In this document: piece by piece, positions 47,540 to 58,255 of the stretch
Numbering within the stretch: the stretch's first letter is position 1
Layout of the letters: each line of letters opens with the position of its first letter
Assembly (NCBI GenBank): GCA_002964805.2
Contig: PUDQ02000049.1
Span: forward strand, 248,001 to 312,000
DNA length: 64,000 nucleotides
Origin: Trametes villosa
Lineage: Eukaryota; Basidiomycota; Agaricomycetes; Polyporales; Polyporaceae
Direction of reading: 5' to 3'
Translations under genes and position numbers: made by a program
Notes under the pieces: model-generated
What the model saw: the letters and a program-made list of their open reading frames with translations, nothing else
Databases searched by the model: none
Told to the model about the DNA's origin: nothing

Positions 47540-47665
47540 GTCGATGCTATGCAAGGCTACGCAGATTCATGAGTCGGCGGGCTGCTTGCTCGATTCCCGC
47601 CGTTCGCTGCGGCGGAGTCTGCGATCTCAGGCAGTCCAATCACATCACCGTAGAACTCGTGAAGC
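47540..47665 (+). pseudogene. Relic of boron-transporter exon 6 after copy 5
   Basis: CGCCGTTCGCTGCGGCGGAG and the CAGTCCAATCACATCACC word match the end of exon 6 as seen in the 55760 relic; the upstream words TGCTATGCAAGGCTA and CGGGCTGCTTG match as well. The middle is deleted. Confidence 0.4.
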
Positions 47666-48475
47666 ATGAGACGACAGCTGGCAGGTCAAATATGAGTGTG
47701 GCAGTCCAACCGCGGCTATAGAGCTCGCAGAGCGTGGAACGGCAGCAGGCGGTTCGAATCATGTGCAGGCGAAGGTGTGCATTATCCTAGGAACTGGACT
47801 ACACAACCGCGGAAAGCCTACTTATACCGCCTAACCCGAGCCAAAAGAAATCGTAGCCGCGCTGTACTGCTGTGATCATAGGCCAAGCAGTGTATCGTAA
47901 AGAGGGGGGCAGAACCGGAGGGGTGAAAGCGAAAAATGCAGCGCAGAAGGTAGAAAGTTGAACAAGGCTGCATCGTAGAGTGAAACAGAACTATGCGATG
48001 GTAGAGAGTAGCGAGCCAGGACCCGAAGCCATGCGTTGTATTCCCAGCATGAACGAAGCCACGCCGGAGTTTAATGATCTCCAGTGTGGGAGTATTCGCG
48101 AGGAGGAGGGAATAAAAGTATCGTATCGTATAGTAAGAGAAAGACCAGCCCAGAGCATAGCTAGGGCTGGGTTGCTGTTCCGCTCCCCGTGAGGGGAGCA
48201 GAGACCGGGCGGCGCCGCTGCGCCCGGTGACGACTCGCTTGGGAAGTCTCGAGCATGAACGCCGGAGGAGAGGAGTCGTCGGGTATATAGAAAGTCGCCA
48301 GCAGGGCAGATCTGCTGGGGTGGTCGACTTCCAGGGAGGGAGGGTATTGCGGGTAGAGGAAGGGAATAGTTGAGCCGAGAAGAGAGGTCGATTGCCGATG
48401 TTGAGGACCGAGGACACCAGAGAAGCCGATTGTGGACGCCAGGAAGCGACGCGGGAGAGCCGAGGTTCGCCAGGT

Positions 48476-50544
48476 TCACATGACGAGTTGCGCCATGCCT
48501 ACGAAGTAGTTGAGGATAACGCTGCTTTCCCCAAGCTCGGTCGCGACGATCAAGTAGGACGCAAGCCCGATGTTTTCCAGCGTGCCGATCACGTCGAGGT
48601 ATGACCATTCGCCCGGACCCAGGTGGAACGAGGGCCCGACGTCGCGCCAGACCCTCCTCGCGAGTGCCAGAGGAGGAGATCGGGAACTGCAACGGGTCGC
48701 GGCCATGAATGCGATGGCGCATACGACGATGATGGCGCGGCGTGCTTCGTCCTCGTGCAGGACCAGCTCGGCGGTGGCGGAGCTGTCGGCGTCGGGGATG
48801 GTGTGGGTGTCCTCGAGGGTCTCCTGTTGGTTGTCGACCAGATTATCGCGGAGGTTGTCGTGCTCGCTGTCGATCTCGATGCCGGTGGAGGACGAATCGG
48901 ACACGTCGATGAGGGGGGCAATGCGTGCGAGGAACCCCTTGCCGCTGTTGTCGCCGCCAGCAGGTGCGCTGACGTCGATGCTGATAATAGCGTCGGCGTG
49001 TCCGGTGTCCTGGACGCGAGCATCAGGGCGGGCGCAGACATCGGGGTCGGCGAAAGCATCGTTGTCGGCGTCGGCGTCGAAGAGAACCTCGGAGTCGCCC
49101 TCATCAACGTCGGGAGCAAGGAAAGCCATGTCGGCGGTGGTGGTGGCCTCGAGATCGTCGCCGAGGTCCAAGCAGTCCGCAGCGCTGAGCGTCCCAGAAA
49201 GCCCAGAGGCCGCCTCATCACCAGAGAGGTAAGAGGCAGCGAGAGTCTCGTCGAGGGCGTCCCGAAAGCCAAGTTGAGGACGGAGCTGAAGTCCCAAGCC
49301 AAGTCCTGCCGCTGCGGCGCTCCTTGGTTGAGCGTAGGTCACAAGCTTCACGACGCTCTGAGAGATCGGAGGGCCAGTGCCGCACCGCTCGACCACTTGA
49401 ACAACGTCCTCCGTAACGGAGTGTTGTTTCTGCTCGTCGACGACGGTGGTGCTGACGACCTCCTGCGTTTGAGCCAACATCCGGCGCTCCTTGAGCTTGC
49501 CCATCTTGCTGAACCCGCCCGGGGGCGTCGCGAGCGCGAACGTCTTCCCCGAGAAGTTCGACACGTTCCGCAGCACCGGCTTCTCCTCCTCGCGCGTGGA
49601 GCTGGACGAAGGAGCCGGGACCTGGAGGTACTCGCGCTCCGAGCACACTGGGCTCGCCGGAAAGTAGACGCCAACGGGGGAAGCGAGGGCCGGCGTCATG
49701 GGTGGGGGCGTGTCGAGCTCAGACGGCGTGGAGGAGGCATCGGAGTCGGTCGAGTAGGTGCTGGCGGGGCTGGCAGGGATGGGTGTGTCGTCGCAGGACT
49801 GGATGACGATCTCGGGGATGGTGGGCAGCGTAGGCGCAGGCGTCGGCGTAGGCGTAGGCGTGAGGGTCCACTCGCGCATGAACGGGTCGCGAATATCAGC
49901 CAGATGAGGCCGGACCCACTCCGGGAAGCTCAGAGTGTCGTCGGTGTCGAGGCGGGGGTGGGTGCTGGGCTGCGTGACCTTGTCAGCCGCGGCGGCCTCG
50001 ATGTCGATAATGGACCTCGAGTTGTTCTGAGTGTCCTGAGAGAGGAGAGGAGGTTAAGGGATGCACACAAGAAGAGAGACGAAATGGGGCTGACCTTGTC
50101 GTCGCCCCGAGCGGGGTAGTTGAGCTGACCGAGGGCCTTGCAAAGCACAGTGTCCCGAAGACGCGAAGGCGGAGCCCTAGCCAGAACAGGAGGCGGGAGC
50201 TCCAGAGCGAGCTTCCCAAACCCAGTAGATCCAAAGCCGCGTGGGCGAGCCAAGACAGCGAGCGGCGGGAAAACCAGGATGCGCGAGCCGTTCTCGCTGC
50301 GACCAGTGCCGTTGTCGGTGACATTGTCGGTGCCGATAGTGATGCGTGCCTGTTCGAGGTCGACCATGCATGGGCCAGGGGCCCGACGACGAACGTAGGG
50401 AGGGTTGGCACGGCGGCGGTGACGACCGATGAGAGTGGCAACGGTGGAGATGCCGACGACGAAGAGCACGGCCACGAGGATGACCAGGCCGAACTCCAGG
50501 GGCGGACGCGGGGCGTAGCTGGGGTCGGGCGGAGCTGTGTACAT
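48476..50544 (-). CDS. Unknown single-pass membrane protein, paralogue A (669 aa)
   Basis: Exons 50544-50095 and 50035-48476. The start at 50544 (CCCAGCCATGT) is chosen because an upstream in-frame extension present in paralogue B is frameshifted here. A short exterior N-terminus (MYTAPPDPSYAPRPPLE) precedes a helix (FGLVILVAVLFVVGISTVATL) and a basic stop-transfer segment (GRHRRRANPPYVRRRAPG). A long acidic Ser/Thr/Pro-rich region follows, with a Thr-Pro repeat (TPTPTPTPAPT). Near the C-terminus lie further hydrophobic stretches (AIIVVCAIAFMAA, VIGTLENIGLASYLIVATEL, VILNYFVGMAQLVM). No family is recognised. It is on the opposite strand to the Cys-rich genes and intact, unlike the ETF beta copy beside it. 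Confidence 0.75.
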
Positions 50545-50784
50545 GGCTGGGACTGTTGCGCTCGAGCTGCAGCTGCGGGGGCTTGGGGGGTTGTCTCGAG
50601 TGTCTTCTTGCGACGATGGTGGTGCGAGGAAGAGCGGGACAAGAGAACGAGACCTGCGCGCTGGCTAGTTCATGGGGATTCAGATCCCGTCTGGTCAGCA
50701 AGGATTTCCGCGCGTACTGGCCGCGAGGGCCTGGAGTGGGGTCAGCCACTGTCAGCCTCTCGGAGGGAAATCGCCCTCCAGGTC

Positions 50785-51560
50785 AGCTGGAGTGAGCTTC
50801 TGGATTGGCTTCTTCTTCGCTTTCATGATATTCAGCAATGGAGCATACCGGGTTTCATTTAACCTGCGAAGTCAAGTACTCAGCGCCACGCGCAGGTCTA
50901 CGAGGACTTTTCGAGACTCACCGCAGGTCAGTGGAGACCACCATCAATTTCCCTCGTGACCTCGGCCACCTTCGCCTTCAGATCCACCACGAGCTTGCTC
51001 GCGAACGTCGCCTGCGCCCAATCCAGCAGCCCCGCCAACATCTGCCCCATCTGCCCCGCGTCGTCGTCAATAGCCTGCTTTCCGAGAAACACGAGATCGA
51101 CGCGCTCCTTCTCGCGCTGGATGACCGCGCGGAACGCATTTGCGATGCCCAGCGGCTCGGGCGCGGGCGCGGAGTCTGGGAGCTCAATGTGGTTGCCCGA
51201 GTCCGCGCCCATGGCGAGCGCAGTGCGGAGCGTCTCAGAGGCCTTCGGGCTGCGCGCACGGAGACCGAGTCAGCGCGCGTTCAATCCCGAAAGCGGGGCA
51301 CCACGTACCAATCTCACCAAACGGGTTCTGCAAGACTTCAGCATATGTCCTACGCGAGCATCAGTACCAAGCTCACCATAGAGTGCTTGACATTGAGGTC
51401 GACGCCCTCCTGGTCAGGGTTCACCCGGATCTTGATCGCATAGTCGACTGTCTTTAATCTTATGTGCAACGCCTGTTCAACCGCGTCCGTCGCGTCATTT
51501 TCATACACACCGCTTGATGGGGACCAGGATGTTCAGCTAGCGCAATGAATACGTTCTCAT
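50785..51560 (-). pseudogene. ETF beta pseudogene
   Basis: Compared with the intact gene at 61944-63029, exon 1 keeps LNILVPIKR but the codons before it contain a stop; exon 2 ([19 protein letters not shown]), exon 3 and most of exon 4 ([25 protein letters not shown]) are recognisable. About 30 codons at the start of exon 4 are deleted, its last codons ([11 protein letters not shown]) are lost, and the gene stops abruptly in exon 5. It cannot make a complete subunit. Confidence 0.85.
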
Positions 51561-51734
51561 GCTGCGGAGGAGGAAAGTGGGGAAGGGGCGGAATCACAAG
51601 TGCGCCCACTGCAGACAGTGCGGGGCATCGGGATCCGGTGCGGCCGTTGCGACCGGCGGTAGCGTGCTCGCGCGAATTAGGCAGGCTTAGTTGACCCGAA
51701 TCTACTGCCCTCCTCGCTCGCGCTGTTTCCATCT

Positions 51735-52655
51735 TGCTCCTATCCTCGCTGTCACGGAAGCCTCGGCAGTCAACGGCGAGAACGTTCGGCTTGCAGCCGT
51801 GAGGTAAACGACGAGTAGTGTTGGACGCGCATGGGTGCGGCATGCGTCGCCGCGTTCCCGTGGAAGTAGAGGATAGTCGGACCCGTCCGCAGAGCTCCTT
51901 GGACATCTTGCGTTGATGGTTGCCCCAGAGGTGCCGGCGAAGAGGCGCGTAGAGGTTGAAAAGCCGGTTCTGACCGGACGAACCAAGCTCCGAGAGTGAC
52001 ATTACCCGAGGTCGTGAGCTTGAAGTTAGAGGTCTTTCTCACTTCGGTCTTCGCTCGTCAGTGCGCATACAACGATGCCAAAGGCGATGGGACGCACGCG
52101 CAAGTCCCGCAAGTCTCAACTCAAACTTGGCTCCCCATGGTATCCTGATCGCGTGCTGGTATATCGCGCCGTGAGCATTCTTCAGGCTAAGTGCATGTAA
52201 TCCTCGCGCACGAAGGCGACGGACTCTCACTGTCGCTGGAAGAACGGCGTGCGCCGTGGCGAGCAGAGCAATCCTAGGCGTAGAAGAAGGTGCTGAGATG
52301 CGTGAACTTGTACAGTTTTAGTAAAAGCCCGCCGGAGCTGTTGGCGTTCGGTAATGCCGTATTGACCATCGTCGACGTGTGTGAGGGCGTGCTCGCTGTG
52401 TGCAACGATGAGCAGCTGCGCCGCCGTACTGCACTACTGTGCACACTGCACAGAGCCTCGGACTGGATCTTGCCGGCGATCGGGACTCAAGATGCCGGGT
52501 GCCGGGACGGGCCGAGGGCAGCTGCGTCAGGCGCTCCGAGATTGCCGGGAAATCATGCTGGGATTTTAGCCGACCACAGCTGCGAAAGGCTCCTCGTCGT
52601 CGGCGACGACGACAAACACCTTCACTCCGTCCACGCGCAGCGGACCATGTTCATG
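51735..52655 (-). pseudogene. 5-prime part of the ABHD12-like hydrolase with its promoter, broken
   Basis: On the minus strand exon 1 (STFFYA then a stop, around 52290), exon 2 (YQHAIRIPWGAKFEL, around 52130) and the first half of exon 3 (LTTSGNVTLGAWFVRSEPAF, HGNAATHAAPMRVQHYS) are found in order. Similarity ends near 51740, before the GHSLG active site. The 52376-52655 part repeats the divergent promoter of the hydrolase and transporter. Confidence 0.85.
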
Positions 52656-52659
52656 CGTA

Positions 52660-53127
52660 GCCTCAGCAGGCACTCCAGCTGGCGGTGCGGTCGGCGGCAC
52701 GTTCCTCGTCATAGTCACCATCGCCGCGCTGTGCTGGAGACATCGCATCCTCCGTCGCCGCGCAAACCTTCGACGCTCAACTCCATACCGCAACCACCCT
52801 CCCGGCAGCTTCACCCGGAGCGAGAACACTGGCCTTACTCCACCGAGAGGTTCACCTTTCGGTCGAAACAGGCGTCACAGTGACGCCGGTGTCTTGGTTC
52901 CGCGTTCGTATCCGGTATCCGGCGGACCGGCACACTACCTCCTACGTACCATTCGTGGGTGGATAGGGGCGGATGTCCCGAACGCAGGCTCGGAGGTTCT
53001 TCCACGCATATTTAACGCTCCTGACAGTGCGCCGGGCACGACTGTAGGTGTCGTAGCAGATCGTCCGAGTCGGCGTCCGCTGGCGACTGCTTGCGCGCGC
53101 CCCTTCGCCTCGAGAAGTGACCTGCAC
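52660..53127 (+). pseudogene. Last-exon fragment of a copy-3-like Cys-rich gene
   Basis: The transmembrane and tail exon is nearly complete (AGGAVGGTFLVIVTIAALCW, RHRILRRRANLRRSTPY, HSDAGVLVPRS), but the PPAYHSW motif is destroyed by small insertions and the preceding nine exons are absent. The end (ADRPSRRPLA) matches copy 3. Confidence 0.8.
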
Positions 53128-53898
53128 CGATGATATCCTTCCGAGACCCTGGATTATGTGCAGTATTGCTCACTCATAGGCATCCTATGTATTGGTTCTA
53201 CGGACGCCCTCAGTTGCCGTGGTCCTGAGTCCTCGCTAACTTGACTTGACCTGACTAGGTACGTCCATGTCATACAACAACAGCATTGGTACTCGCCGGT
53301 TTGTCTGCGCGGGTGTTGAGCTCCGATCGGGTTCCCTGCCATTGTCCTCCTTCTGGTTCCTATCAGCATGCGGCTGGTTTTGCGACTGCCGCCTGCTGCG
53401 ATCCTGCGGAGAAACTTGCGGACTTGAACGGTTCAACCACATTGACGTTCGTGCGAGTGAGTCCCCTCTCGCCATCTATACGCCATCGGTGTGCTAAAAG
53501 CCCGGTTCTATCGCACTGGACAGACAATGTGATCCGTACGGTGGCCGATATCTAGCTTCGAACAGCGCGCTCATGTGGACGGATGCCGGCATGGGTAATT
53601 CAATCCGAGATCCCGCGCTGTGCCCCCAACTATCAAACCACAGCGCCCAAACCACCCCCTGAACGGCGCGTCCGTATCAAGTACATTTCGTCGCCGAGCG
53701 TGCGATGAACGGGCGTACGGGAGAGGGTGGCTGAGCCGAGGTTGAGACTTCCGGGTGAACCGGTCGACTGGCAACGCTACTCATGGGCGAACCTCAAAAA
53801 TATGGGCCCTGTACGATTTTCTCCCCCAATCCAACTACTACCATTGTCTATCGTCCCGCTTTCGCTCAGCAATCCCTCACCGCGCCTCGACTACATCC
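53128..53898 (+). repeat. 5-prime module upstream of copy 6
   Basis: Closest to the module before copy 4. The gene-like fragment reads LVLAGLSARVL, then CHCPPSGSYQHAAGF and CCDPAEKLADLNGSTTLTFV in one frame, so it is better preserved here, but it has no clear start codon. It resembles the first exon of a small secreted Cys protein; I cannot name it. Confidence 0.55.
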
Positions 53899-55602
53899 AT
53901 GGCAAAATCCACGGAACGCCTAGCATCCCGGGTTCGTGCGTTGCTAGTAGCATTCTCGTTTGCTAGTGTCTGCGTCGGGGCTGGCAATACGGAGTGCGCA
54001 AGCTCTCAGCTTGACTGGTATACCAGCGTAGTGGGAGAAACTCCCTGTACGTGTGCTCACGGAGCTCCTGTGATTCGCCTCTACACATACTCACCACTTG
54101 GACCTAGGTATGACCTATCAGAGGCTACGTCAGATATGCAACGGAGACTGTACGTAACAACATTTTTCGAGGCTACTTCAGGCGTCCAGCATATTCGACC
54201 CTAACGTTATTGCCCTACAGACCAAGTGCCTGTCTTCGGAACGACGCCCCCTGGGGACATCTGCAACGATCAAATCTGTGAGCACCTCACTCGCCTTCGA
54301 AGATGTCATCTTCTAAGATGCCTTCAGCCGAATGCTGCTGCAATACCATTGCGTTTCAGCTGAGTATGCTTTGCATGAAGTACGTGCAAGGTTCTCCACT
54401 CCGCATCGTGGCGCCGCTGACTACAATTCCCGCGCAGCTGCCAGCAGGATCAGTTCGCCGGAGAACAGCCCGGCATTGACGCCAGTACGTGAAGTACTGC
54501 CATCGGATATTTTGCCCATAGTGAATAATCGTCGCTTCTGCTGCCTGCAGGCCATCCGGGCACGTACACGCTCTATAGGGGCACCCAATATTGTGGTGCC
54601 GGGACAAACAACTCGTGCGTTTTGCTTGATTGAACATTGGCTGTAGGATTGACTGTTGGAGTTCAGGTTCACGCCGAACGTTCAGCGTGCAGTCTGTAAT
54701 GAGAACATTAGGATAGATGATAATCTATACGGTGGTTGGAGCGATGGTACATGGTACGCTTATGACGAGCGACAGCAAGCATTCACCATCTGACACACCA
54801 TACTCTGCAGGTTCTAGTGCGTATCTGCTAGGCCTGCCAGTGGCCCTTTCATGGGCGGTGGGGTGACTGACTCGTTGCGGTGATACAGCGTGCATTTCAG
54901 GGAAACCTCGGAGTACCTTCATGCAGTGAACGGCAACAACACTTTCACCCACTGCGCAAATCAAATCTCACCATCCGAAACTCTACCATCCGCAACCCCG
55001 ACTCCGTCAAGCGGCGGGACTCCTTCTAGCGCCGCATACGCTAGCGTCACCGTAAGCTTGTACACCTGCATGATGGGCGCTGAATGTTCACCGTCTCACG
55101 ACACTACCAGATCTCTAACACAACGCAACCTAACACCAACACAAACGCAGGCTTAGGGAGCGACGACGGCAGGAAGTCGCCACCTTCCGCTGGCGTCATC
55201 GCTGGCGCTGTAGTCGGCGGCGCGGCCGTTGTCATCGCGCTCCTCGTTGGTGCTCTCTGCTGGAGACGCTGCGTACTGCGCGTCCGCGGCCCCGTCCAGG
55301 GCCCGCCGATGACAGATTTCCCCAACAGCACTCTCGTTCAGGCCTCGACTGCGACTTGGAGTGAAAACACGACCTATCTCCCCCCGAGCAACCAGCCTTC
55401 CTACACAAGCACGCGCCACACCGACGCAGGTGTCTTCATCCCGGTACCGGTGCGCCCCCGCCCGGTATCCCCCAGCCTACCGCCTGCCTACCATTCTTGG
55501 GAGACTGCCTCGAATTCGAACACGGATGCACAGGCCCCTAGTATAGACCACTCCATCCGACGTCCGCTTGTGCCCCTTCGCCACAAGCCCAGCCAGCTGT
55601 AG
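53899..55602 (+). CDS. Cys-rich single-pass membrane protein, SQLDWYTS family, copy 6
   Basis: Exons: 53899-54046, 54108-54149, 54221-54277, 54328-54379, 54438-54484, 54551-54614, 54667-54753, 54811-54816 (6 nt), 54889-55051 and 55111-55602, giving 385 residues, the longest copy. Exon 6 has two extra codons (YRGTQYCGAG) and exon 9 a longer Ser/Thr/Pro linker (PSETLPSATPTPSSGG). Signal peptide about 1-28. The helix (VIAGAVVGGAAVVIALLVGALC) and the tail with HTDAGVFIP and PPAYHSWE are intact. It sits in the same relative place as copy 1: before a transporter relic and a copy-2/7-type gene. Confidence 0.87.
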
Positions 55603-55689
55603 AGTTTGGAGATGCCAGTATGCTTGTATATGCCAGGTTTTATACACGATTGTGGTCCACGTTCTACCTCGCTGACTTGGGCCGTCTTG

Positions 55690-56026
55690 GTACGTCTATG
55701 CTATGCAAGGCTATGCAGAATCCTCAACCAGCGGGCTGCTCGTGCGAGGCGCACTGGCGCAGGACGTTCAGCGCGCGTCAGCCGAGATCGGGTTTCCGAC
55801 CATCATCAAGATCCCCTCCATGACTGCGAGCATCATCATGCAGCGGCTGGACCGTCGGTTACCGGCGTTCGCTGCGGCTGAGCGTACGATCTTGGGCAGT
55901 CCGACTGCATCACTTTTTGTGGGTGAGCATCGATATACATGATGCGTTATACTCCGTGTGCTTACTTCAAAGGCGCGGTCTATCTATACCTCGTAGATAA
56001 CCGCGGAATCCGTGGGAGGGCCGATG
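55690..56026 (+). pseudogene. Boron-transporter relic, last two exons
   Basis: This is the clearest relic. Exon 6 reads EIGFPTIIK .. LDRRLPAFAAAERTILGSPTASLF against AIGFPIIIF .. RLPFTAEELAILDGPTASPF of the intact gene, with a GTGAGC-like donor after it. Exon 7 follows after an acceptor and reads TAESVGGPM-stop against TMESVGGSM-stop. Upstream exons are missing. Confidence 0.75.
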
Positions 56027-56617
56027 TAGTGATGAGCTCGCATTCGCAGCGAGGCATCGGTCCACCATGATGGCCCGCATTCAGCCTAACTCAGCCTTCA
56101 CCTCAGCAAGTGGCTGAGACCCGGGTCGACGCCGCCGGCGCGTTCGGCGGAGACTAAGTATGCATACGGTAGTATTAGTACTACCGTTTCACACAACCAA
56201 CACAATGTGTAAGCCCCCATGCGTTTCCGACTATCTTTTCATCATAAAGTCATCAACATAGCATACCACACAGGGCACTCAGACCCCCGGTGAGTCCTCA
56301 ATTGACGTTATCTTTCAGGTAGTTAAGAGTCAAAGCTGCTCAAATAGCCCAACGGCTGCCGACTACCTCGAGGCGAAGGCCATCTGGCATCTCACCGCGC
56401 GGAGCCGCGCCGCATGAAATGCCAGCCAGATCATTCCGGTGGTGTTTCGTAGATGCACGCGGCTGGAAAATACAGCTCAAATGCGCGATTTGGACATCCA
56501 GAGCAAGAGGCCCCTGCGCGGACGCCCAGGTCAAAACTTGGCACTCTACTTCCGAGGCCCTCGTACAACCTTCCCCCACCGGCATCTAACCTTCGCAATC
56601 CGCGCGTCTGCAGGGTA
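56027..56617. other. Intergenic stretch upstream of copy 7
   Basis: No gene seen. Around 56370-56400 it resembles the region upstream of copy 2. Confidence 0.45.
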
Positions 56618-58255
56618 ATGTCTGGGTGCACTGTGTCCTGCTTGCCTCGCATGTTACTACTGCTATTCTCGCTTCTTAGCCTCCGCGCATGGGCCGGCAA
56701 CACGACGTGCGCAAGCTCCCAGCTCGACTGGTACACCAGCTACGTAGGAGAAACCCCGTGTACGTGTTCATGCGGAGTTGCCATCAGTTTCGGTCGATAC
56801 TAATATACCGGGAATAGGCATGACGTACCAAAGGCTTCGCCAGATCTGTGACGGAGACTGTGAGTGCTTTTTGTCGTAGCTACAAGTTCCCAACGCACCT
56901 TTATACCTAGGGCATCCCATACTGACTTTATTTATATCTCGCAGACCAAGTACCTAGCTTCAAGTCGACCATCCCCGGAGACACCTGCGATGGCCAAGTT
57001 TGTAAGCCTCGCATAAATCTGAAGTCGGCGATTTCTGAGACATTCTCTACAGCCGCATGCTGCTGCAATATTATCGCGTTTCAGCTAAGCATGCTGTGCA
57101 TGAAGTACGTCGCACAACTTGGCCCCTCCCAGTGCACACCCCCACGGTGTCGTACAACTCGAATGCGCTCACACCGCTGGACAGCTGTCAACAAGATCAT
57201 CTTGCTGGGGACCAAGCCGGTATCGACGCGAGCACGTATTTTGTCTTATGGCTTTGGTAGACCTCTAGTGCTCACCGCCGGTTCTGCAGGTCAAATTGGC
57301 ACATATACGGTCTACCGGGACAAATGCGGGCCCGGGATGAACACGTCGTGCGTCCTCCCGACTCGCCTACGGGCACCCCAGGATTGCAAGGCTGACTGCC
57401 AGACTCGAAGACCAGCTTACCGACGGACATTCAGCGCGCAGTCTGCAATGAGAATATCCGGCTGGAGAACAACCTGTACGGTAGCTGGAACGACGGTACA
57501 TGGTACGCTTTCCGAAAATCGATTGCGACGTTCGTGGTTTGACTTATTGAGTCCGTATCAGGTTCTAGTACGTGCCCCTCGAGTCGCCGTGCCCTGCGAG
57601 GCGGCCGGAGATTAATCTTCAGCCCTGATACAGCGTGAATTGGAGGGAAACCGTGGAGCGCATGCACGCGGCGGAGAACAACAACACCTTCACACACTGT
57701 GCGGATCAGAGCTCGCCGTCTGCAACTCCTACTGGCACGTCAAGCAACTCTACTTACGCTATCACTGTAAGCTTGTTCGGAGCTCCATCCTACGGGCACT
57801 GACGGTTAAATCGGTTGAATCCCCAGATAACCGCCACGAGCAGCCCGACCACCACGAGCTCGACCTCAGAAAGCCCCGGCGAAACGGCTTCTGAGTCGTC
57901 ATCGCCCGTCGCAGTCATAGCAGGCGCCGCCGTCGGCGGCGTAATCGTCATCTTGGCTGCGCTTGTCGGTGCACTCTCCTGGAGACGTCGTGTTCGCCGC
58001 CGACACGCTGGCGTCGCCCGGGGAAGAACAACAGCTCACCTCTCTCAGGCTCACACTACAAGCGAGTCCTTTTGGGGCGATCGCTTCGGTGTTCTCTCGG
58101 AGGATCGCACCTTATACGACACAGCTACGCAGCACGATGGCGCGGGTGCGCGTTCGTTCTCAACATACCGTCCATGGGAGAGTGCCTCCGACGCGAGCTC
58201 CGCGCCTTCTCCGCCCTTTGTGAGCGCTCCAGCAGCGCCTCGGGGGCGGAGGTAG
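56618..58255 (+). CDS. Cys-rich single-pass membrane protein, SQLDWYTS family, copy 7
   Basis: Exons: 56618-56759, 56818-56859, 56945-57001, 57053-57104, 57185-57231, 57290-57347, 57416-57502, 57562-57567 (6 nt), 57634-57766 and 57827-58255, giving 350 residues. Intron 5 has a GC donor (GCACGT at 57232), as in copy 2. The signal peptide ends RAWAG; motifs CASSQLDWYTS, CCCNIIAFQLSMLC, AVCNENI and NNNTFTHC are kept. The helix (VIAGAAVGGVIVILAALVGAL) leads to a tail without PPxY, ending RSFSTYRPWESASDASS. It is the left neighbour of duplication unit B. Confidence 0.87.

Larger units (their letters stand above)
47690..51690. repeat. Segmental duplication, unit A
   Basis: Collinear with unit B (58256-63150): same 3-prime flank of a Cys-rich gene, then the unknown membrane protein, ETF beta and its upstream flank. 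Unit A is about 0.9 kb shorter, mainly through loss of DNA upstream of the membrane protein and deletions inside ETF beta. The Cys-rich gene expected at its left edge (a copy-7-like one) is missing. Confidence 0.85.

Noticed and set aside
47748..47762. GGTTCGAATC-like word, resembling a tRNA B box
   Set aside because: No A box, acceptor stem or anticodon arm fits around it, and the same place in the sister copies (9680, 58310) has a different sequence.
50545..50642. Upstream start for membrane paralogue A (MSRSSSHHHRR..)
   Set aside because: In A this frame does not run into the protein; it is shifted. The equivalent in B is in frame but only the start at MYTAPP is common to both.
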